NCBI GenBank assembly: GCA_031263035.1 | Contig: JAISGP010000117.1 | Coordinates: 1 to 60,062, forward strand | Direction of reading: 5' to 3' | DNA length: 60,062 bases | DNA from: Lachnospiraceae bacterium | GTDB taxonomy: Bacteria > Bacillota > Clostridia > Lachnospirales > Lachnospiraceae | In this document: piece by piece, positions 46,691 to 56,847 of the stretch | How the letters are laid out: each line of letters starts with the position of its first letter | How positions within the stretch are numbered: the first letter of the stretch is position 1 | The notes under the pieces: model-generated | The model's database searches: none | What the model was told of the DNA's origin: nothing | What the model saw: only the letters and a program-made list of their open reading frames with translations | Position numbers and translations under genes: made by a program

Positions 46691-46771
46691 AAAGTTGTAT
46701 GTATTTTTACAATACAACTTTGTGAAATGTAGAGAATTGGTATTGACAACTTGTACTTAAAGTTGTATCAT
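46691..46771 (+). promoter_or_regulatory. Promoter and candidate operators of the sugar ABC operon
   Basis: TTGACA (46743-46748), 17 bases, TATCAT (46766-46771). A perfect 10-bp inverted repeat AAAGTTGTAT (46691-46700) / ATACAACTTT (46712-46721) lies upstream. AAAGTTGTAT recurs at 46759-46768 overlapping the -10 box, facing ACAACTT at 46746-46752. Such paired sites fit repression with looping by the AraR-like regulator encoded downstream; the link is inferred. Confidence 0.65.
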
Positions 46772-46818
46772 GTGCCTACAAAGTAACAAAAGGTACGTAA
46801 ACTTTAAGGAGGAAGAAG

Positions 46819-47928
46819 ATGAAGAAAAAAATTCTAAGTATCTTACTAGTAGCTGCTATGTCAGTTACTCTACTTGCTGGATGTACACCTAAGAAGAGTG
46901 GTGGGGACAGTGGAACTGATAAGAAAGCATCAGGTAAAACAATTGGTGTGGCTATGCCTACACAAAGTTCTGAACGTTGGATTAACGATGGTAAGAACAT
47001 GAAAGAGAAATTAGAGAAGCTTGGTTACAAAGTAGATCTTCAATATGCTGAAGATGATGTACAAGCTCAAGTATCTCAGATTGAAAACCTTATTGCAGGT
47101 GGAGCTGATTGCCTTGTTGTAGCAGCAGTTGATAGTTCAGCCCTTGTTAATGTTCTTGCACAAGCTAAAACAGCTAAAATTCCAGTAATCGCTTATGACC
47201 GTTTACTTATGGATACAGATGCAGTTAGTTATTATGCAACCTTTGATAACAAAGGTGTTGGAACAACCATTGCTAAGTATGTAGAAGAAAAGATGGACCT
47301 TAAGAATGCAGCAGCTAACAAAAAGAGCTATACATTTGAAATGTTCATGGGTTCTCCAGATGATAACAACGCTAAGATGTTATATGATGGAATTATGGAA
47401 GTTATCCAACCATACATTGATAGCAAAGTTCTTGTTTGCGAGTCTGGACAGACATCATTTGAAAAAACTAATACACTTCGTTGGGATCAACAAACAGCTA
47501 TGAAACGTTGTGAAGACATTCTTTCTAGATATTATTCTAGTAAAAAACTTGACTTAGTTCTTTCAGCATTTGATGGACTTTCTTATGGATGTAAATCAGC
47601 TCTTGAAGGTGCCGGATATAAAGTTGGTACAGATTGGCCACTAATCACAGGACAAGATGCAGAGCTTATGGCTTGTAAAAATATTATTGCAGGAAGCCAA
47701 ACAATGTCTATTTTTAAAGATACTCGTACATTAGCTGATAAGGCTGTAACAATGGTTCAAGCAGTTCTTGAAGGAAAAGAGCCAGAGATTAATGATACTA
47801 AACAGTATAACAATGGTAAATTAGTAGTTCCTTCTTACCTTTGTACACCACAAGCAGTTGATAAAGATAATCTTACTAAGGTAATTGTAGATAGTGGATA
47901 TTACACACAAGCACAACTTGACAAATAG
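46819..47928 (+). CDS. Sugar ABC transporter substrate-binding lipoprotein (ChvE/XylF-like)
   Basis: A 369-residue lipoprotein with lipobox LLAGC (Cys22) and a two-lobe periplasmic-binding fold: VAMPTQSSERWINDGKNMKEKL at the start of lobe 1, VAAVDSSALVNVLAQAK and PVIAYDRLL. This matches the family that brings several monosaccharides such as xylose, arabinose and galactose to a CUT2 transporter. It is first in an operon with the ATPase and permease, and a hairpin at 47945 may lower expression of the genes behind it. Confidence 0.92.
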   Translation: MKKKILSILLVAAMSVTLLAGCTPKKSGGDSGTDKKASGKTIGVAMPTQSSERWINDGKNMKEKLEKLGYKVDLQYAEDDVQAQVSQIENLIAGGADCLVVAAVDSSALVNVLAQAKTAKIPVIAYDRLLMDTDAVSYYATFDNKGVGTTIAKYVEEKMDLKNAAANKKSYTFEMFMGSPDDNNAKMLYDGIMEVIQPYIDSKVLVCESGQTSFEKTNTLRWDQQTAMKRCEDILSRYYSSKKLDLVLSAFDGLSYGCKSALEGAGYKVGTDWPLITGQDAELMACKNIIAGSQTMSIFKDTRTLADKAVTMVQAVLEGKEPEINDTKQYNNGKLVVPSYLCTPQAVDKDNLTKVIVDSGYYTQAQLDK

Positions 47929-47944
47929 TTAGATTTTAATACAT

Positions 47945-47974
47945 AAGGCGGCGGCATTTGTCGTCGCCTTTTTT
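47945..47974 (+). terminator. Intra-operon attenuating hairpin
   Basis: AAGGCGGCG / CGTCGCCTT with six T, between the binding-protein gene and the ATPase gene. This arrangement usually gives more binding protein than membrane parts. Confidence 0.8.
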
Positions 47975-47991
47975 AAAAAGGAGTTGAAAAG

Positions 47992-49554
47992 ATGCCAGAT
48001 ATTATCTTGGAAATGAATCATATAACTAAAGCATTTAGTGGGGTAAAAGCCCTAGATGATGTTAACTTAAAAGTAGAGAAGGGAACGATTCATGCCCTCT
48101 GCGGAGAAAATGGAGCAGGGAAATCAACTCTTATGAACGTACTTTCAGGTGTTTATCCATTTGGAACATATGAAGGAGATATAATTTATAAGGGTGAGAA
48201 GTGTGAATTTCATAAAATAAAAGATAGTGAAGATAAAGGAATCGTTATTATTCATCAAGAGTTAGCATTAAGCCCATATTTATCTATAGCAGAGAATGTA
48301 TTTATGGGTAATGAACAGACAGATATAAAAGGAGTAATTAACTGGAGAAAGACTAGATCAGCTGCGAAAGAAATATTAGCTGAAGTTGGACTTGAAGGTG
48401 AAAATGTAGATACACCTGTTAATAAACTTGGAGTTGGAAAACAACAGCTTATTGAAATTGCTAAGGCTATGACTAAAAATGTTGAACTTCTTATTTTGGA
48501 CGAGCCTACAGCTGCTTTAAATGATGAAGAAAGTGCTCACCTTCTTGAGATTATGCTTAATCTTAAGAAAAAAGGTGTAACTTGTATTATGATTTCTCAT
48601 AAGCTAAACGAGATTGAATATGTTGCTGATGAGATTACTATAATTCGTGATGGTAAAACTATTGAAACATTAAATAAAAAAACTGATGAGTTTACAGAAG
48701 ATAGAATTATAAAGGGAATGGTAGGTCGTGAACTTACTAATCGTTATCCTCTTAGAGAAGGCCCTGATTATAATATAGGTGAAGTAATCTTAGAAGTTAA
48801 GGATTGGAATGTATTTCACCCAGATGATCCAACGCGTCAGGTAATTAAAAATGTTAATTTTAACGTAAGAGCCGGAGAGGTAGTTGGATTTGCAGGACTT
48901 ATGGGAGCCGGAAGAACAGAGCTTGCTATGAGTATATTTGGAAGAGAATATGGACAGCATATAACCGGAAGCATTAAGATGCACGGCAAGCCAGTTAAGA
49001 TACATAAAGTAAGTGATGCCATAGCCAATAAAATCGCCTACACATCAGAAGATAGAAAGACTTATGGTTTAGTTTTAATTGATGATGTAAAACATAATAT
49101 GACCATGGCAGCATTAAAACAGAGCTTTTCTAATCATGGAATTGTTAATGCAAATGAAGAAATTTTAAAAGCTGAAGAATATAAAAAGAAAATCAATGTT
49201 AAAGCTAATTCAGTAAATCAAGTAGTTAGTTCTCTAAGTGGAGGTAACCAACAGAAAGTAGTTCTTGCTAAGTGGATGCTGGCACAGCCAGATGTTTTAA
49301 TTTTAGATGAGCCTACTCGTGGTATAGATGTAGGAGCTAAATATGAAATATATGAAGCTATAAATGATCTTGCTAAAATGGGCAAAGCTATTATAGTTAT
49401 TTCTTCTGAAATGCCTGAAATAATAGGTACATGTGATAGAGCCTATGTAATTAACGAAGGCGAGATTTGTGGTGAACTAGGGAAAGAAGATATAACACAA
49501 GAGAGAATTATGGAATATATTATGGCCCATGGAAGAAAGGGAGGAAACGAATAA
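47992..49554 (+). CDS. Sugar ABC transporter ATP-binding protein, two ABC domains
   Basis: A 520-residue CUT2-type ATPase with two fused nucleotide-binding domains. Domain 1 has GENGAGKST (about 38-46) and [11 protein letters not shown]. Domain 2 has a degenerate Walker [12 protein letters not shown] (about 301-311), typical of this family, then LSGGNQQKV and [12 protein letters not shown]. It powers import with the adjoining permease, whose start is 2 bases after this stop. Confidence 0.94.
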   Translation: MPDIILEMNHITKAFSGVKALDDVNLKVEKGTIHALCGENGAGKSTLMNVLSGVYPFGTYEGDIIYKGEKCEFHKIKDSEDKGIVIIHQELALSPYLSIAENVFMGNEQTDIKGVINWRKTRSAAKEILAEVGLEGENVDTPVNKLGVGKQQLIEIAKAMTKNVELLILDEPTAALNDEESAHLLEIMLNLKKKGVTCIMISHKLNEIEYVADEITIIRDGKTIETLNKKTDEFTEDRIIKGMVGRELTNRYPLREGPDYNIGEVILEVKDWNVFHPDDPTRQVIKNVNFNVRAGEVVGFAGLMGAGRTELAMSIFGREYGQHITGSIKMHGKPVKIHKVSDAIANKIAYTSEDRKTYGLVLIDDVKHNMTMAALKQSFSNHGIVNANEEILKAEEYKKKINVKANSVNQVVSSLSGGNQQKVVLAKWMLAQPDVLILDEPTRGIDVGAKYEIYEAINDLAKMGKAIIVISSEMPEIIGTCDRAYVINEGEICGELGKEDITQERIMEYIMAHGRKGGNE

Positions 49555-49556
49555 TT

Positions 49557-50711
49557 ATGAAGACGAAAAAAGCTCATTTAGACTTACAACAATATGGAAT
49601 GTTTGTTGCACTTATTGCAATATTTTTAATATTTAATGTGGCTACAGGTGGTAATAATGCAACACCTGTTAATATGAATAACTTAGTAATGCAGAATGGT
49701 TATGTAGTTATTCTTGCAACCGGTATGCTTCTTTGCGTTTTAACAGGTAATATCGACCTTGGAGTTGGTTCAATTGTTGCTGTTACCGGTGCAGTTGCTG
49801 CTATTTTAGTAGTAGATAAGGGAGCGTCCATTCCGGTAGCATTTTTAGTAGCTCTTTTAATTGGACTAGCATCTGGAGCCTTTGTAGGATTTTTCGTAGC
49901 CTATATTGGAATACCTCCTTTTGTAGTAACACTTGCAACTATGCTTATGGGACGTGGACTTACTTATACACTTCTTCAAGCTCAAACTAAAGGACCTCTT
50001 CCGGAGAATTTTAATAAAATCGGAGCAGGTTTCCTTCCTAAAATAGGAGCCAATCTTGACATATTATGTTTGGTTGTTGCAGCGGCAGCAACAGTACTTC
50101 TTGTTTTTAGCGAATTAAATGATATTCGTACAAAGAAGAAATATGGATTTGAAACAATTCCGGTATGGCAAAGTGCTGTTAAAGTAATTGTAATTGCAGC
50201 AATTATATGGTTTTTCTTTATTAAACTTGCTCAGTATAATGGAATTCCAATGATTCTTGTACTTATGTTTGTTATTGTTGCTATATATCATTTTATTACT
50301 TCTAAAACAGTTGCAGGTAGACAGATTTATGCTCTTGGTGGAAATGCTAAAGCAGCTCGTCTTTCAGGTATTAATACTAAGAGAGTATTTTTCTGGGTGT
50401 ATACTAATATGGGATTTTTAGCAGCTGTAGCTGGTATAGTACTTGCGGCTCGTAATGCTTCAGCAACACCTAAAGCCGGTGACGGTTTTGAAATGGATGC
50501 AATCGCTTCTTGTTACATTGGTGGTGCAGCAGCAGCCGGTGGTGTTGGAACAATTATCGGAGCAGTTGTCGGAGCATTTATTATGGGTATCTTAAATAAC
50601 GGAATGTCTCTTATGGGATGGTCTACAGATATTCAAAAGATAGTTAAAGGTCTTGTACTTCTTGGTGCAGTTACCTTTGATATAGTTTCAAATAGAAGAA
50701 AAGGTAATTAA
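49557..50711 (+). CDS. Sugar ABC transporter permease
   Basis: A 384-residue membrane protein with about 10 helices in the CUT2 (RbsC/GguB) family. TGNIDLGVGSIVAVTGAVAA and YIGGAAAAGGVGTIIGAVVGA are family segments. The ribosome binding site GGAGG lies inside the end of the ATPase gene, so the two are coupled. It is the last gene of the transport trio. Confidence 0.93.
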   Translation: MKTKKAHLDLQQYGMFVALIAIFLIFNVATGGNNATPVNMNNLVMQNGYVVILATGMLLCVLTGNIDLGVGSIVAVTGAVAAILVVDKGASIPVAFLVALLIGLASGAFVGFFVAYIGIPPFVVTLATMLMGRGLTYTLLQAQTKGPLPENFNKIGAGFLPKIGANLDILCLVVAAAATVLLVFSELNDIRTKKKYGFETIPVWQSAVKVIVIAAIIWFFFIKLAQYNGIPMILVLMFVIVAIYHFITSKTVAGRQIYALGGNAKAARLSGINTKRVFFWVYTNMGFLAAVAGIVLAARNASATPKAGDGFEMDAIASCYIGGAAAAGGVGTIIGAVVGAFIMGILNNGMSLMGWSTDIQKIVKGLVLLGAVTFDIVSNRRKGN

Positions 50712-50883
50712 TCATTTCTTTTCATATTTAAAGTATTTGAATAAAACAAAGAGTGTTATAATTGTTACGGAATAAAATCATTAGCATTAATCTATAGTGT
50801 AAGAAAGAAACAGAGTGAAATGTTCTAAGATATGAATTTATAGATGTAAACTAAAATTATTGATTTTATATAGGTGAGGTTTT

Positions 50884-51990
50884 ATGGGTGAAAAAGGTCC
50901 AAAATACTTGGAGATAGTTAATTGGATAAAGGATAAGATTAAATCTGGTGAATATAAATCAGGGTTTAGAGTTACGTCTGAAAACGAGCTGGCGGCAATG
51001 TTTAAAATGAGCCGCCAGACCGTTAGAAGAGCTTTATCTGTACTGGAAAAAGAAGGTATAATCGAAAGTAGAAGAGGAAGCGGAACATATATAGCTAATT
51101 TATATGAAGAAAATGTACGTACTCCTGAGGTTGTTAAACCTAGATCAACAAAAAATATAGCGGTACTTACTACATATGTTGATGAATATATTTTTACTCC
51201 TATGATAAAGGAAATAGAGAACACTTTATCATCTCATGGTTTCAATATGCAACTTTCTTTTTCACATAATTCAGTGGATAAGGAAAGAACAGTTTTAAAA
51301 CATTTGTTACGAGAAGATAATATTGATGGTCTTATTTGCGAGACTACTAAATCAGGATTACCTAGTATGAATTTAGACTTGTATTTGCAAATGATTGATA
51401 AAAATATTCCAATCATGTTTTTAAATACATTCTATCCGGAACTTGTTCTTCCTCATGTAAGCATGGACGATAGGGAATCTGCATATATTGTTACAGAATA
51501 TTTAATTCAAAATGGACATAAAGATATTGCAGCAATTTTTAAGTTTGATGATGGACAGGGACTTAGAAGATATGAGGGATATTGTAAAGCCTTAAAAAAA
51601 TACGGTATTGAAATTGAAAACGAAAGAATAGCCTGGGTGGATACGAAAGACATAAATCCTTTAAAAGCTTATGGAAAGAGAATTATGGATAGAGTGAAAG
51701 ATTGCACAGCTGTTGTGTGCTATAACGACGCAGTAGCTGAACAGTTCTTAAAGCTTTGTGCTAAATCCGGAATTAATTGTCCGGAAGATATTTCTATTGT
51801 AGGTATTGATAATTCAGATGATTCTGCTAATTTTAATCCCCCATTAACTACTGCAAATAATCCTATAATTAATGTAAGTCATTTAGCAGTAGAAAATTTA
51901 ATTAGATTGATAAAGGGAGAGCAGTTTAATGCTACTTACGAGTTTAAACCGGAGCTAGTTGTACGAAAATCTGTTAAATGTATAAATTAA
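50884..51990 (+). CDS. AraR-like regulator (GntR HTH plus LacI-type sensor)
   Basis: A 368-residue repressor with an N-terminal GntR winged helix (about 5-72: YLEIVNWIKDKIKSGEY, TSENELAAMFKMSRQTVRRAL, GSGTYIA) and a C-terminal LacI-type sugar-binding domain (about 85-365). This GntR-LacI fusion is the mark of AraR, the L-arabinose repressor of Firmicutes. With the transporter ahead and an epimerase behind, L-arabinose is the likely inducer. It starts 172 bases after the permease, so a separate promoter is likely. Confidence 0.88.
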   Translation: MGEKGPKYLEIVNWIKDKIKSGEYKSGFRVTSENELAAMFKMSRQTVRRALSVLEKEGIIESRRGSGTYIANLYEENVRTPEVVKPRSTKNIAVLTTYVDEYIFTPMIKEIENTLSSHGFNMQLSFSHNSVDKERTVLKHLLREDNIDGLICETTKSGLPSMNLDLYLQMIDKNIPIMFLNTFYPELVLPHVSMDDRESAYIVTEYLIQNGHKDIAAIFKFDDGQGLRRYEGYCKALKKYGIEIENERIAWVDTKDINPLKAYGKRIMDRVKDCTAVVCYNDAVAEQFLKLCAKSGINCPEDISIVGIDNSDDSANFNPPLTTANNPIINVSHLAVENLIRLIKGEQFNATYEFKPELVVRKSVKCIN

Positions 51991-52118
51991 AATAATGGTT
52001 ATGATAGAAAGTTAGGTTATAAGTAAATATTTGTTGCTTAAACCTGAATATAAAGACATAGGTTAAAATGGTAAGTATAATTATTTGCATAGCTGCATAG
52101 GTTTTTGGAGGGATGAAT

Positions 52119-52820
52119 ATGCTTGAAAATTTAAAAAAAGAGGTTTACGAAGCGAATATGTTGCTTCCTAAGTATGGTTTAGTTACTTTTACTTGGGGGA
52201 ATGTTAGCGGTTTTGATAAAGATAGTGGACTTTTTGTTATTAAACCAAGTGGCGTTGACTATGATAAGTTAAAACCTGAGGATATGGTTGTAGTAGACCT
52301 TGAGGGCAATAAAGTGGAAGGAGAGATGAATCCTTCTTCTGATACAGCTACACATGCTGTTTTGTATAAGAATTTTCCTGACCTTGGAGGTATTGTTCAT
52401 ACCCATTCAAGTTATGCAACAGCTTGGGCTCAAGCCGGTAGAGGAATTCCCTGTTATGGTACTACTCATGCAGATTATTTTTATGGAAAAATCCCATGTG
52501 TGAGGAATTTAACCTCTGAAGAAATTGAAGAAGCATATGAATATAATACTGGAGTTTTAATTGTTGATTATTTCAAGAAGAATGATATAGATTATAAAGC
52601 TATGCCTGCAGTATTATGTAAAAATCATGGACCTTTTTCTTGGGGTAAAGACCCTAGTGAAGCAGTTCATAATGCAGTTGTTTTAGATGAGGTTGCTAAG
52701 ATGGCTCTTAGAACAGAAACGATAAATCCAGATGTATCTGTTGCACCTAAAGAATTACAAGATAAGCATTATTTTAGGAAACATGGAGCTAATGCATACT
52801 ACGGACAAAATGGACAATAG
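52119..52820 (+). CDS. araD: L-ribulose-5-phosphate 4-epimerase
   Basis: A 233-residue class II aldolase-type zinc enzyme turning L-ribulose 5-phosphate into D-xylulose 5-phosphate, the step feeding arabinose into the pentose phosphate path. Metal ligands are the His pair in VHTHSS and the later His in CKNHGPFSWG; SSDTATHAVLY carries the Glu/Asp-region, and the C-terminal tail has KHYFRKHGANAYYGQ. Start 52119 is used because GGAGGG lies 6 bases before it and directly abuts the ATG at 52113. araA and araB are not here. Confidence 0.93.
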   Translation: MLENLKKEVYEANMLLPKYGLVTFTWGNVSGFDKDSGLFVIKPSGVDYDKLKPEDMVVVDLEGNKVEGEMNPSSDTATHAVLYKNFPDLGGIVHTHSSYATAWAQAGRGIPCYGTTHADYFYGKIPCVRNLTSEEIEEAYEYNTGVLIVDYFKKNDIDYKAMPAVLCKNHGPFSWGKDPSEAVHNAVVLDEVAKMALRTETINPDVSVAPKELQDKHYFRKHGANAYYGQNGQ

Positions 52821-52823
52821 GTA

Positions 52824-52952
52824 GTTCTCAGTGAATGTAAATTTTTTTCAAATATTATTCATGCTTGCATGGAAATAATATTTGGGAAAATTTATATTAA
52901 ATTAGAATACCAAACACAGCGAAATTGAGCTGGTTTTGTATTCACTGAGAAC
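52824..52952. repeat. Three-way-junction element closed by 13-bp inverted repeats
   Basis: GTTCTCAGTGAAT (52824-52836) is perfectly complementary to ATTCACTGAGAAC (52940-52952). Inside, TAAATTTT...CAAATATTATT (52838-52859) pairs with AATAATATTTG...AAAATTTA (52874-52894) around CATGCTTGCATG, and a second hairpin has CAGC/GCTG (52917-52932) with flanking pairs. No gene is present. It may be a structured RNA 3' of araD or a small MITE-like insertion. Confidence 0.65.
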
Positions 52953-52985
52953 ATAATATACATTTTTCATTTTTCTTCTCATTTC

Positions 52986-53016
52986 AAGGTGGTCTATATA
53001 ATATAGGCTGCCTTAT
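52986..53016 (+). terminator. Terminator-like hairpin
   Basis: AAGGTGG...CTGCCTT with an inner TATATAATATA loop and following T-rich run. A similar AAGGCAG...CTGCCTT hairpin closes the surface gene at 55937-55964. Confidence 0.55.
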
Positions 53017-53198
53017 TTTTATTTAAAATAAATAAAAAAGTTATGATGATAAAGATAAAAATATAATTACTTGATATTTATTAAAAACAATTTATGAATT
53101 AAAAGTAGATTTAATTAGAATATCACAAGAAATATAAGTGTTTATGATATATTGCAATAAACAAATTAAGAAATATAAATTAATTTTGTTAAAGGTTA

Positions 53199-53260
53199 GT
53201 AAAAATATGTTCCTTTGGAAAAGGTATATATTTTTACGACGAAATAAGCGAGAAGTTTGT
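53199..53260 (-). repeat. Multi-hairpin intergenic repeat, partial inverted copy D
   Basis: GTAAAAATAT (53199-53208) / ATATTTTTAC (53228-53237) with inner CCTTT/AAAGG, then GACGAAATAAGCG. Read on the minus strand this matches the last hairpin and preceding CGCTAATGTCGTC of copy A. The first three hairpins are missing. Confidence 0.7.
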
Positions 53261-53335
53261 TTCTTGTAAGTTTATTAAAAAGGAAGCTTAGCGGAAGAGT
53301 TATTTGTGGGGTCATAAGAATAATAAAGTATGTTT

Positions 53336-53370
53336 GCCCTATATATTGAGATTTAATCAATATATAGGGC
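53336..53370. repeat. 14-bp perfect inverted repeat before the surface gene
   Basis: GCCCTATATATTGA / TCAATATATAGGGC with a 7-base loop, 55 bases before the start of the next gene. It may terminate upstream transcripts or serve as an operator. Confidence 0.6.
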
Positions 53371-53424
53371 TATTTGTTTATATGCTTCCATCAGATAATT
53401 CTAAAGTTAGGTTAGGAGGGTCTG

Positions 53425-55875
53425 ATGCTAAGGGAAAAATGCGGTAGAGGGTTAAGAAAAAGATTTATATCATGTTTGTTAGGAATTATACTTGTTTTGA
53501 TAATGGTATTATCAATAAGTGAGGTAAATTATAAGGGTGAAATACTTGCATGTTTGCCTACTTCGAATGAAATAACAGTTACAATTGGAAAAACTTCATC
53601 ACCTACAGATGATATAATTCCGGCTGTTGATGGAACAGATTATTCAGCACCTAGTAAAGCTATGGCAGCATGTACAGATACAAGTGTTAAATATACTTTT
53701 GTTTTATACAAAGACTATGTATATGCCAATCAGGATTTGTGGAATACAATTACCGGAGATAATGCTGTTCTAGATGTTCAAACCTCGTGTAAAGGATGGT
53801 ATAAGATGCAACCATTTGCAATTTTTGTAAATGAAAATATGAACATAACGCTAGAATCAGAGCCGGGAAAAGTTCATTACATTTCAGGGGGAACTATTTA
53901 TGATAACGGAAGTGCAAATGGTACAATATATCCTATATATAATACAGGACATGATGCAAGTACATTAAACTATTATCCTATTAAAGCAGTGGGAGGACAT
54001 AATGTATCTGTCTTTTCAGGAGGAACTTTAAATTTAAGAAATGTAATTATTGAAAATGGATATAGTAATGTTGGGGTGGATGGTATGTCTTGTAGTTATG
54101 GAGGCATTGCAACTCAATCTGGTTCAAATGTTGTTTTAGGAAGTGGCGTAAGTATTACAAATTGTGCAGATGCCAGTGGCGCAATAAGTGGATATGGGAA
54201 TATTACATTATTATCAGGCAGTAAGATTTATAATAATGCAGGGTGTCCTGGAGGATTTAAAAATAGATATGGAAAATATTCTACACTTACAATAATGAAT
54301 GGGACAGTAACATTAAAAGGTGATGTAAAGATATATAATAATTATGGAGAAGCTAGTTCTGGTCTATGTATGAGTTCTGCAACTCTTAATTTATTGGCTA
54401 ATGATGAAGGAGCCCCATTTATTTATAATAATTGTTCTGGTAGTGGATCGGCAATACGTTCAACTAGTTCAACACTAAATATTTCGGCAGGAAAACTTTC
54501 TTATAATTATGCTACTGGAAATGGTGGAGCAATATATTTGGAAAATAGTAGTTTAAATATAACTGGAGATGCAGTATTTAAAAATAATTATGCAGGGGGA
54601 GACGGCGGTGCTATTTATAGTAATGATAGCATATCTTTAAATTTTAATCTTCCTTCTGATGCTACTATGACATTTGTAAACAATAAAGCGGGAAATCTTT
54701 GTGATCCTAATGGATTTAAACCATTAGATACATTTGCAGGTAAGGTAAAATCTACAACAGTAGACAGCTTTCCTTTAAATGATAGTGGAGAAGATGGAGA
54801 TGAAAAACTTAGATATATAGCTTTTAATAATTATGATATAAGTAGTCCGGCTGGTTCAATCCCTGTTAATGAACTTAATCTTTATCCAAATAACAATCAA
54901 GGTGTAAGAAGAGGATTAGATACTGAAAGTACCCTTCATGGTATTCCTACAGGGGAGATTATTGATGCTAATAAAGTTCCTGAGTTAAATTCAGGGAAAG
55001 AAGGCATGCAGACTTTATGGTATGATAATAAAAGTTTATCAGGTGACCCAATTTCATTTCCTTATACAATGCCAGCTGGTAATGTTAGCTTATATGCTAA
55101 GTATATTATTGCACCTAAGAAAAATGTAACTATATGTACAACCTATAAGGAAAATGATGTAGAACCAACTCATAATGGATATATTTACATAGGTTCTATG
55201 GCACCGACTAGTGCAAATAAAGACAATCCTATTATCGACGGAGAAGCCCAAATAAAGGATGTTTCAGAAAGTAGTTCTTATAATATTTATTGGAGTGAAA
55301 CAGGAAATGTAGGTACTTTTTATGATACCGGTATAGAAGTGCCTGCAGGTTCAGCCAAAGATATTGATATTCCACTTATGGGAGTTTATTATAATTCAAG
55401 TCATAAGGAAATAGGAAGTATTCCATTTGCAGAATATGTAATTCCGGGAACAAATCATAGATTAGCACCTAATGACTTAAAAAGGACAGGTTATAATCCA
55501 GATGGTTGGGTAATTGGAGCAGTAGATTTAACAGATCATCACACTTCTTTAAAATCTCATATAAATATGCCAACTCATTCCAGTGAATATGACGGAGTAA
55601 ATGCTCATGAAGTTAATTTATCGGCTCATTGGAAGAGTAAATCCTCTGTAGGAGGTAATGCAAAAGATAGTTTTGGGAAAAGTGATAATAAGGGTAAAAA
55701 CCATATTATAAAAGAAGTCAAAAAGACTACAACAGTTGTAACGGAAGTAAAAAAAGATAATAAGTCCTCAAAAAGTGCTTTAACGGGAGATGGCAATAAT
55801 ATAATTTTAATGTTTATCTTGTTTGGAATTTCAGCTATTTTAATAAGAAGTGCAGTAAAATATAGAAAAAAATAA
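53425..55875 (+). CDS. Large secreted beta-helix surface protein with C-terminal TGD anchor
   Basis: An 816-residue protein with a basic N terminus and signal helix (about 14-34), then a right-handed beta-helix region (about 180-430) with GGAI-type repeats such as GNGGAIYLENSSLNI and GDGGAIYSNDSI, like Pmp/pectate-lyase folds. A region around 640-735 resembles Listeria-Bacteroides-type beta repeats (RTGYNPDGW). A Lys/Thr stalk ends in TGD (787-789), a membrane helix and a basic tail. It is likely an adhesin or envelope protein; the ligand is unknown. AGGAGGG precedes the start. Confidence 0.78.
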   Translation: MLREKCGRGLRKRFISCLLGIILVLIMVLSISEVNYKGEILACLPTSNEITVTIGKTSSPTDDIIPAVDGTDYSAPSKAMAACTDTSVKYTFVLYKDYVYANQDLWNTITGDNAVLDVQTSCKGWYKMQPFAIFVNENMNITLESEPGKVHYISGGTIYDNGSANGTIYPIYNTGHDASTLNYYPIKAVGGHNVSVFSGGTLNLRNVIIENGYSNVGVDGMSCSYGGIATQSGSNVVLGSGVSITNCADASGAISGYGNITLLSGSKIYNNAGCPGGFKNRYGKYSTLTIMNGTVTLKGDVKIYNNYGEASSGLCMSSATLNLLANDEGAPFIYNNCSGSGSAIRSTSSTLNISAGKLSYNYATGNGGAIYLENSSLNITGDAVFKNNYAGGDGGAIYSNDSISLNFNLPSDATMTFVNNKAGNLCDPNGFKPLDTFAGKVKSTTVDSFPLNDSGEDGDEKLRYIAFNNYDISSPAGSIPVNELNLYPNNNQGVRRGLDTESTLHGIPTGEIIDANKVPELNSGKEGMQTLWYDNKSLSGDPISFPYTMPAGNVSLYAKYIIAPKKNVTICTTYKENDVEPTHNGYIYIGSMAPTSANKDNPIIDGEAQIKDVSESSSYNIYWSETGNVGTFYDTGIEVPAGSAKDIDIPLMGVYYNSSHKEIGSIPFAEYVIPGTNHRLAPNDLKRTGYNPDGWVIGAVDLTDHHTSLKSHINMPTHSSEYDGVNAHEVNLSAHWKSKSSVGGNAKDSFGKSDNKGKNHIIKEVKKTTTVVTEVKKDNKSSKSALTGDGNNIILMFILFGISAILIRSAVKYRKK

Positions 55876-55936
55876 GTTTGTAGAATAAATTTTTAAAAGA
55901 GAAAGGGAGTTATACTTAAAATATTCTCATAGAATA

Positions 55937-55966
55937 AGGCAGTGTAATAAAATAGCTGCCTTATTT
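55937..55966 (+). terminator. Terminator after the surface protein
   Basis: AAGGCAG / CTGCCTT with a TGTAATAAAATAG-type loop, then TATTTT. Confidence 0.65.
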
Positions 55967-56116
55967 TAATGGTTAGCTCTCATAGAGTTTTCAAGATAAT
56001 TTAGTTTTGATACAGGATTAAGTGAAAATTCTTTCAATTGTCTTGAATAATGTTTTGTTGTAGTATAAAGTGACCTTTAAAGGTAATGAAAGAGAAAAGT
56101 ATTTTAGGCGGACAGA

Positions 56117-56785
56117 ATGATTTCAAAAATTAAAAAAACTATAATTAAATATAGACATGGATGGGTACTCTTATACTTCTTTATATATATGCCTTGGTTT
56201 ATGTATTTGGAAAAGACTACAGATAAGCTTCATTATTATGTGATGGAAGCTAAGATAGATAAGTTTATACCCTTTAATGAGTATTTTATTATTCCATATA
56301 TGTTGTGGTTTTTCCTTGTAGCTGGAGTTGTATTATATTTTTTATTTAAGGATAAGGAAGCTTTTTATAGAACTACTGCATTTTTATTTATTGGAATGAC
56401 AATTTGTCTATTTATTTGCACGATTTTTCCTAATGGACAACATTTAAGACCGGTAGTTTTTCAGAGAAATAACGTTTTTGTGGATATGGTAAAACAGTTA
56501 TATGCTTCAGATACACCGACCAATGTTTTTCCCAGTATTCATGTATTTAATTCTATAGGTATTTCAATTGGAGTTGCCCACAGTGAGTGTTTCAAAACTA
56601 AACCCATTACAAGATACTTTGTATATGCTTTAAGCTTTTTGATTATTCTATCAACTATGTTTTTAAAACAACATTCATTTTTAGATGTTATAGGAGCTTT
56701 GGTATTGTCAGTATTTATGTATGCATTAATTTATGGAATTATGTTTGCAGGCAATAAAAGGACTGTTGGTAAGGTTGTAGATTAA
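56117..56785 (+). CDS. PAP2-superfamily membrane phosphatase
   Basis: A 222-residue protein with about six membrane helices and the PAP2 motifs: HLRPV (variant of KX6RP), FPSIHVFNS (PSxH) and KQHSFLDVIGA (ending in HxxxD). It probably dephosphorylates a lipid phosphate or transfers lipid phosphate groups at the membrane. The divergent SR-less third motif is common in inositol-phosphoceramide-synthase-like members. The substrate is not known. It may be co-transcribed with nothing; a terminator lies on either side. Confidence 0.82.
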   Translation: MISKIKKTIIKYRHGWVLLYFFIYMPWFMYLEKTTDKLHYYVMEAKIDKFIPFNEYFIIPYMLWFFLVAGVVLYFLFKDKEAFYRTTAFLFIGMTICLFICTIFPNGQHLRPVVFQRNNVFVDMVKQLYASDTPTNVFPSIHVFNSIGISIGVAHSECFKTKPITRYFVYALSFLIILSTMFLKQHSFLDVIGALVLSVFMYALIYGIMFAGNKRTVGKVVD

Positions 56786-56847
56786 AGACGAGAGTATATT
56801 TAAAAGAATAGAATTTATTACTCTTAATAGAATAGTTTTATAGAAAA

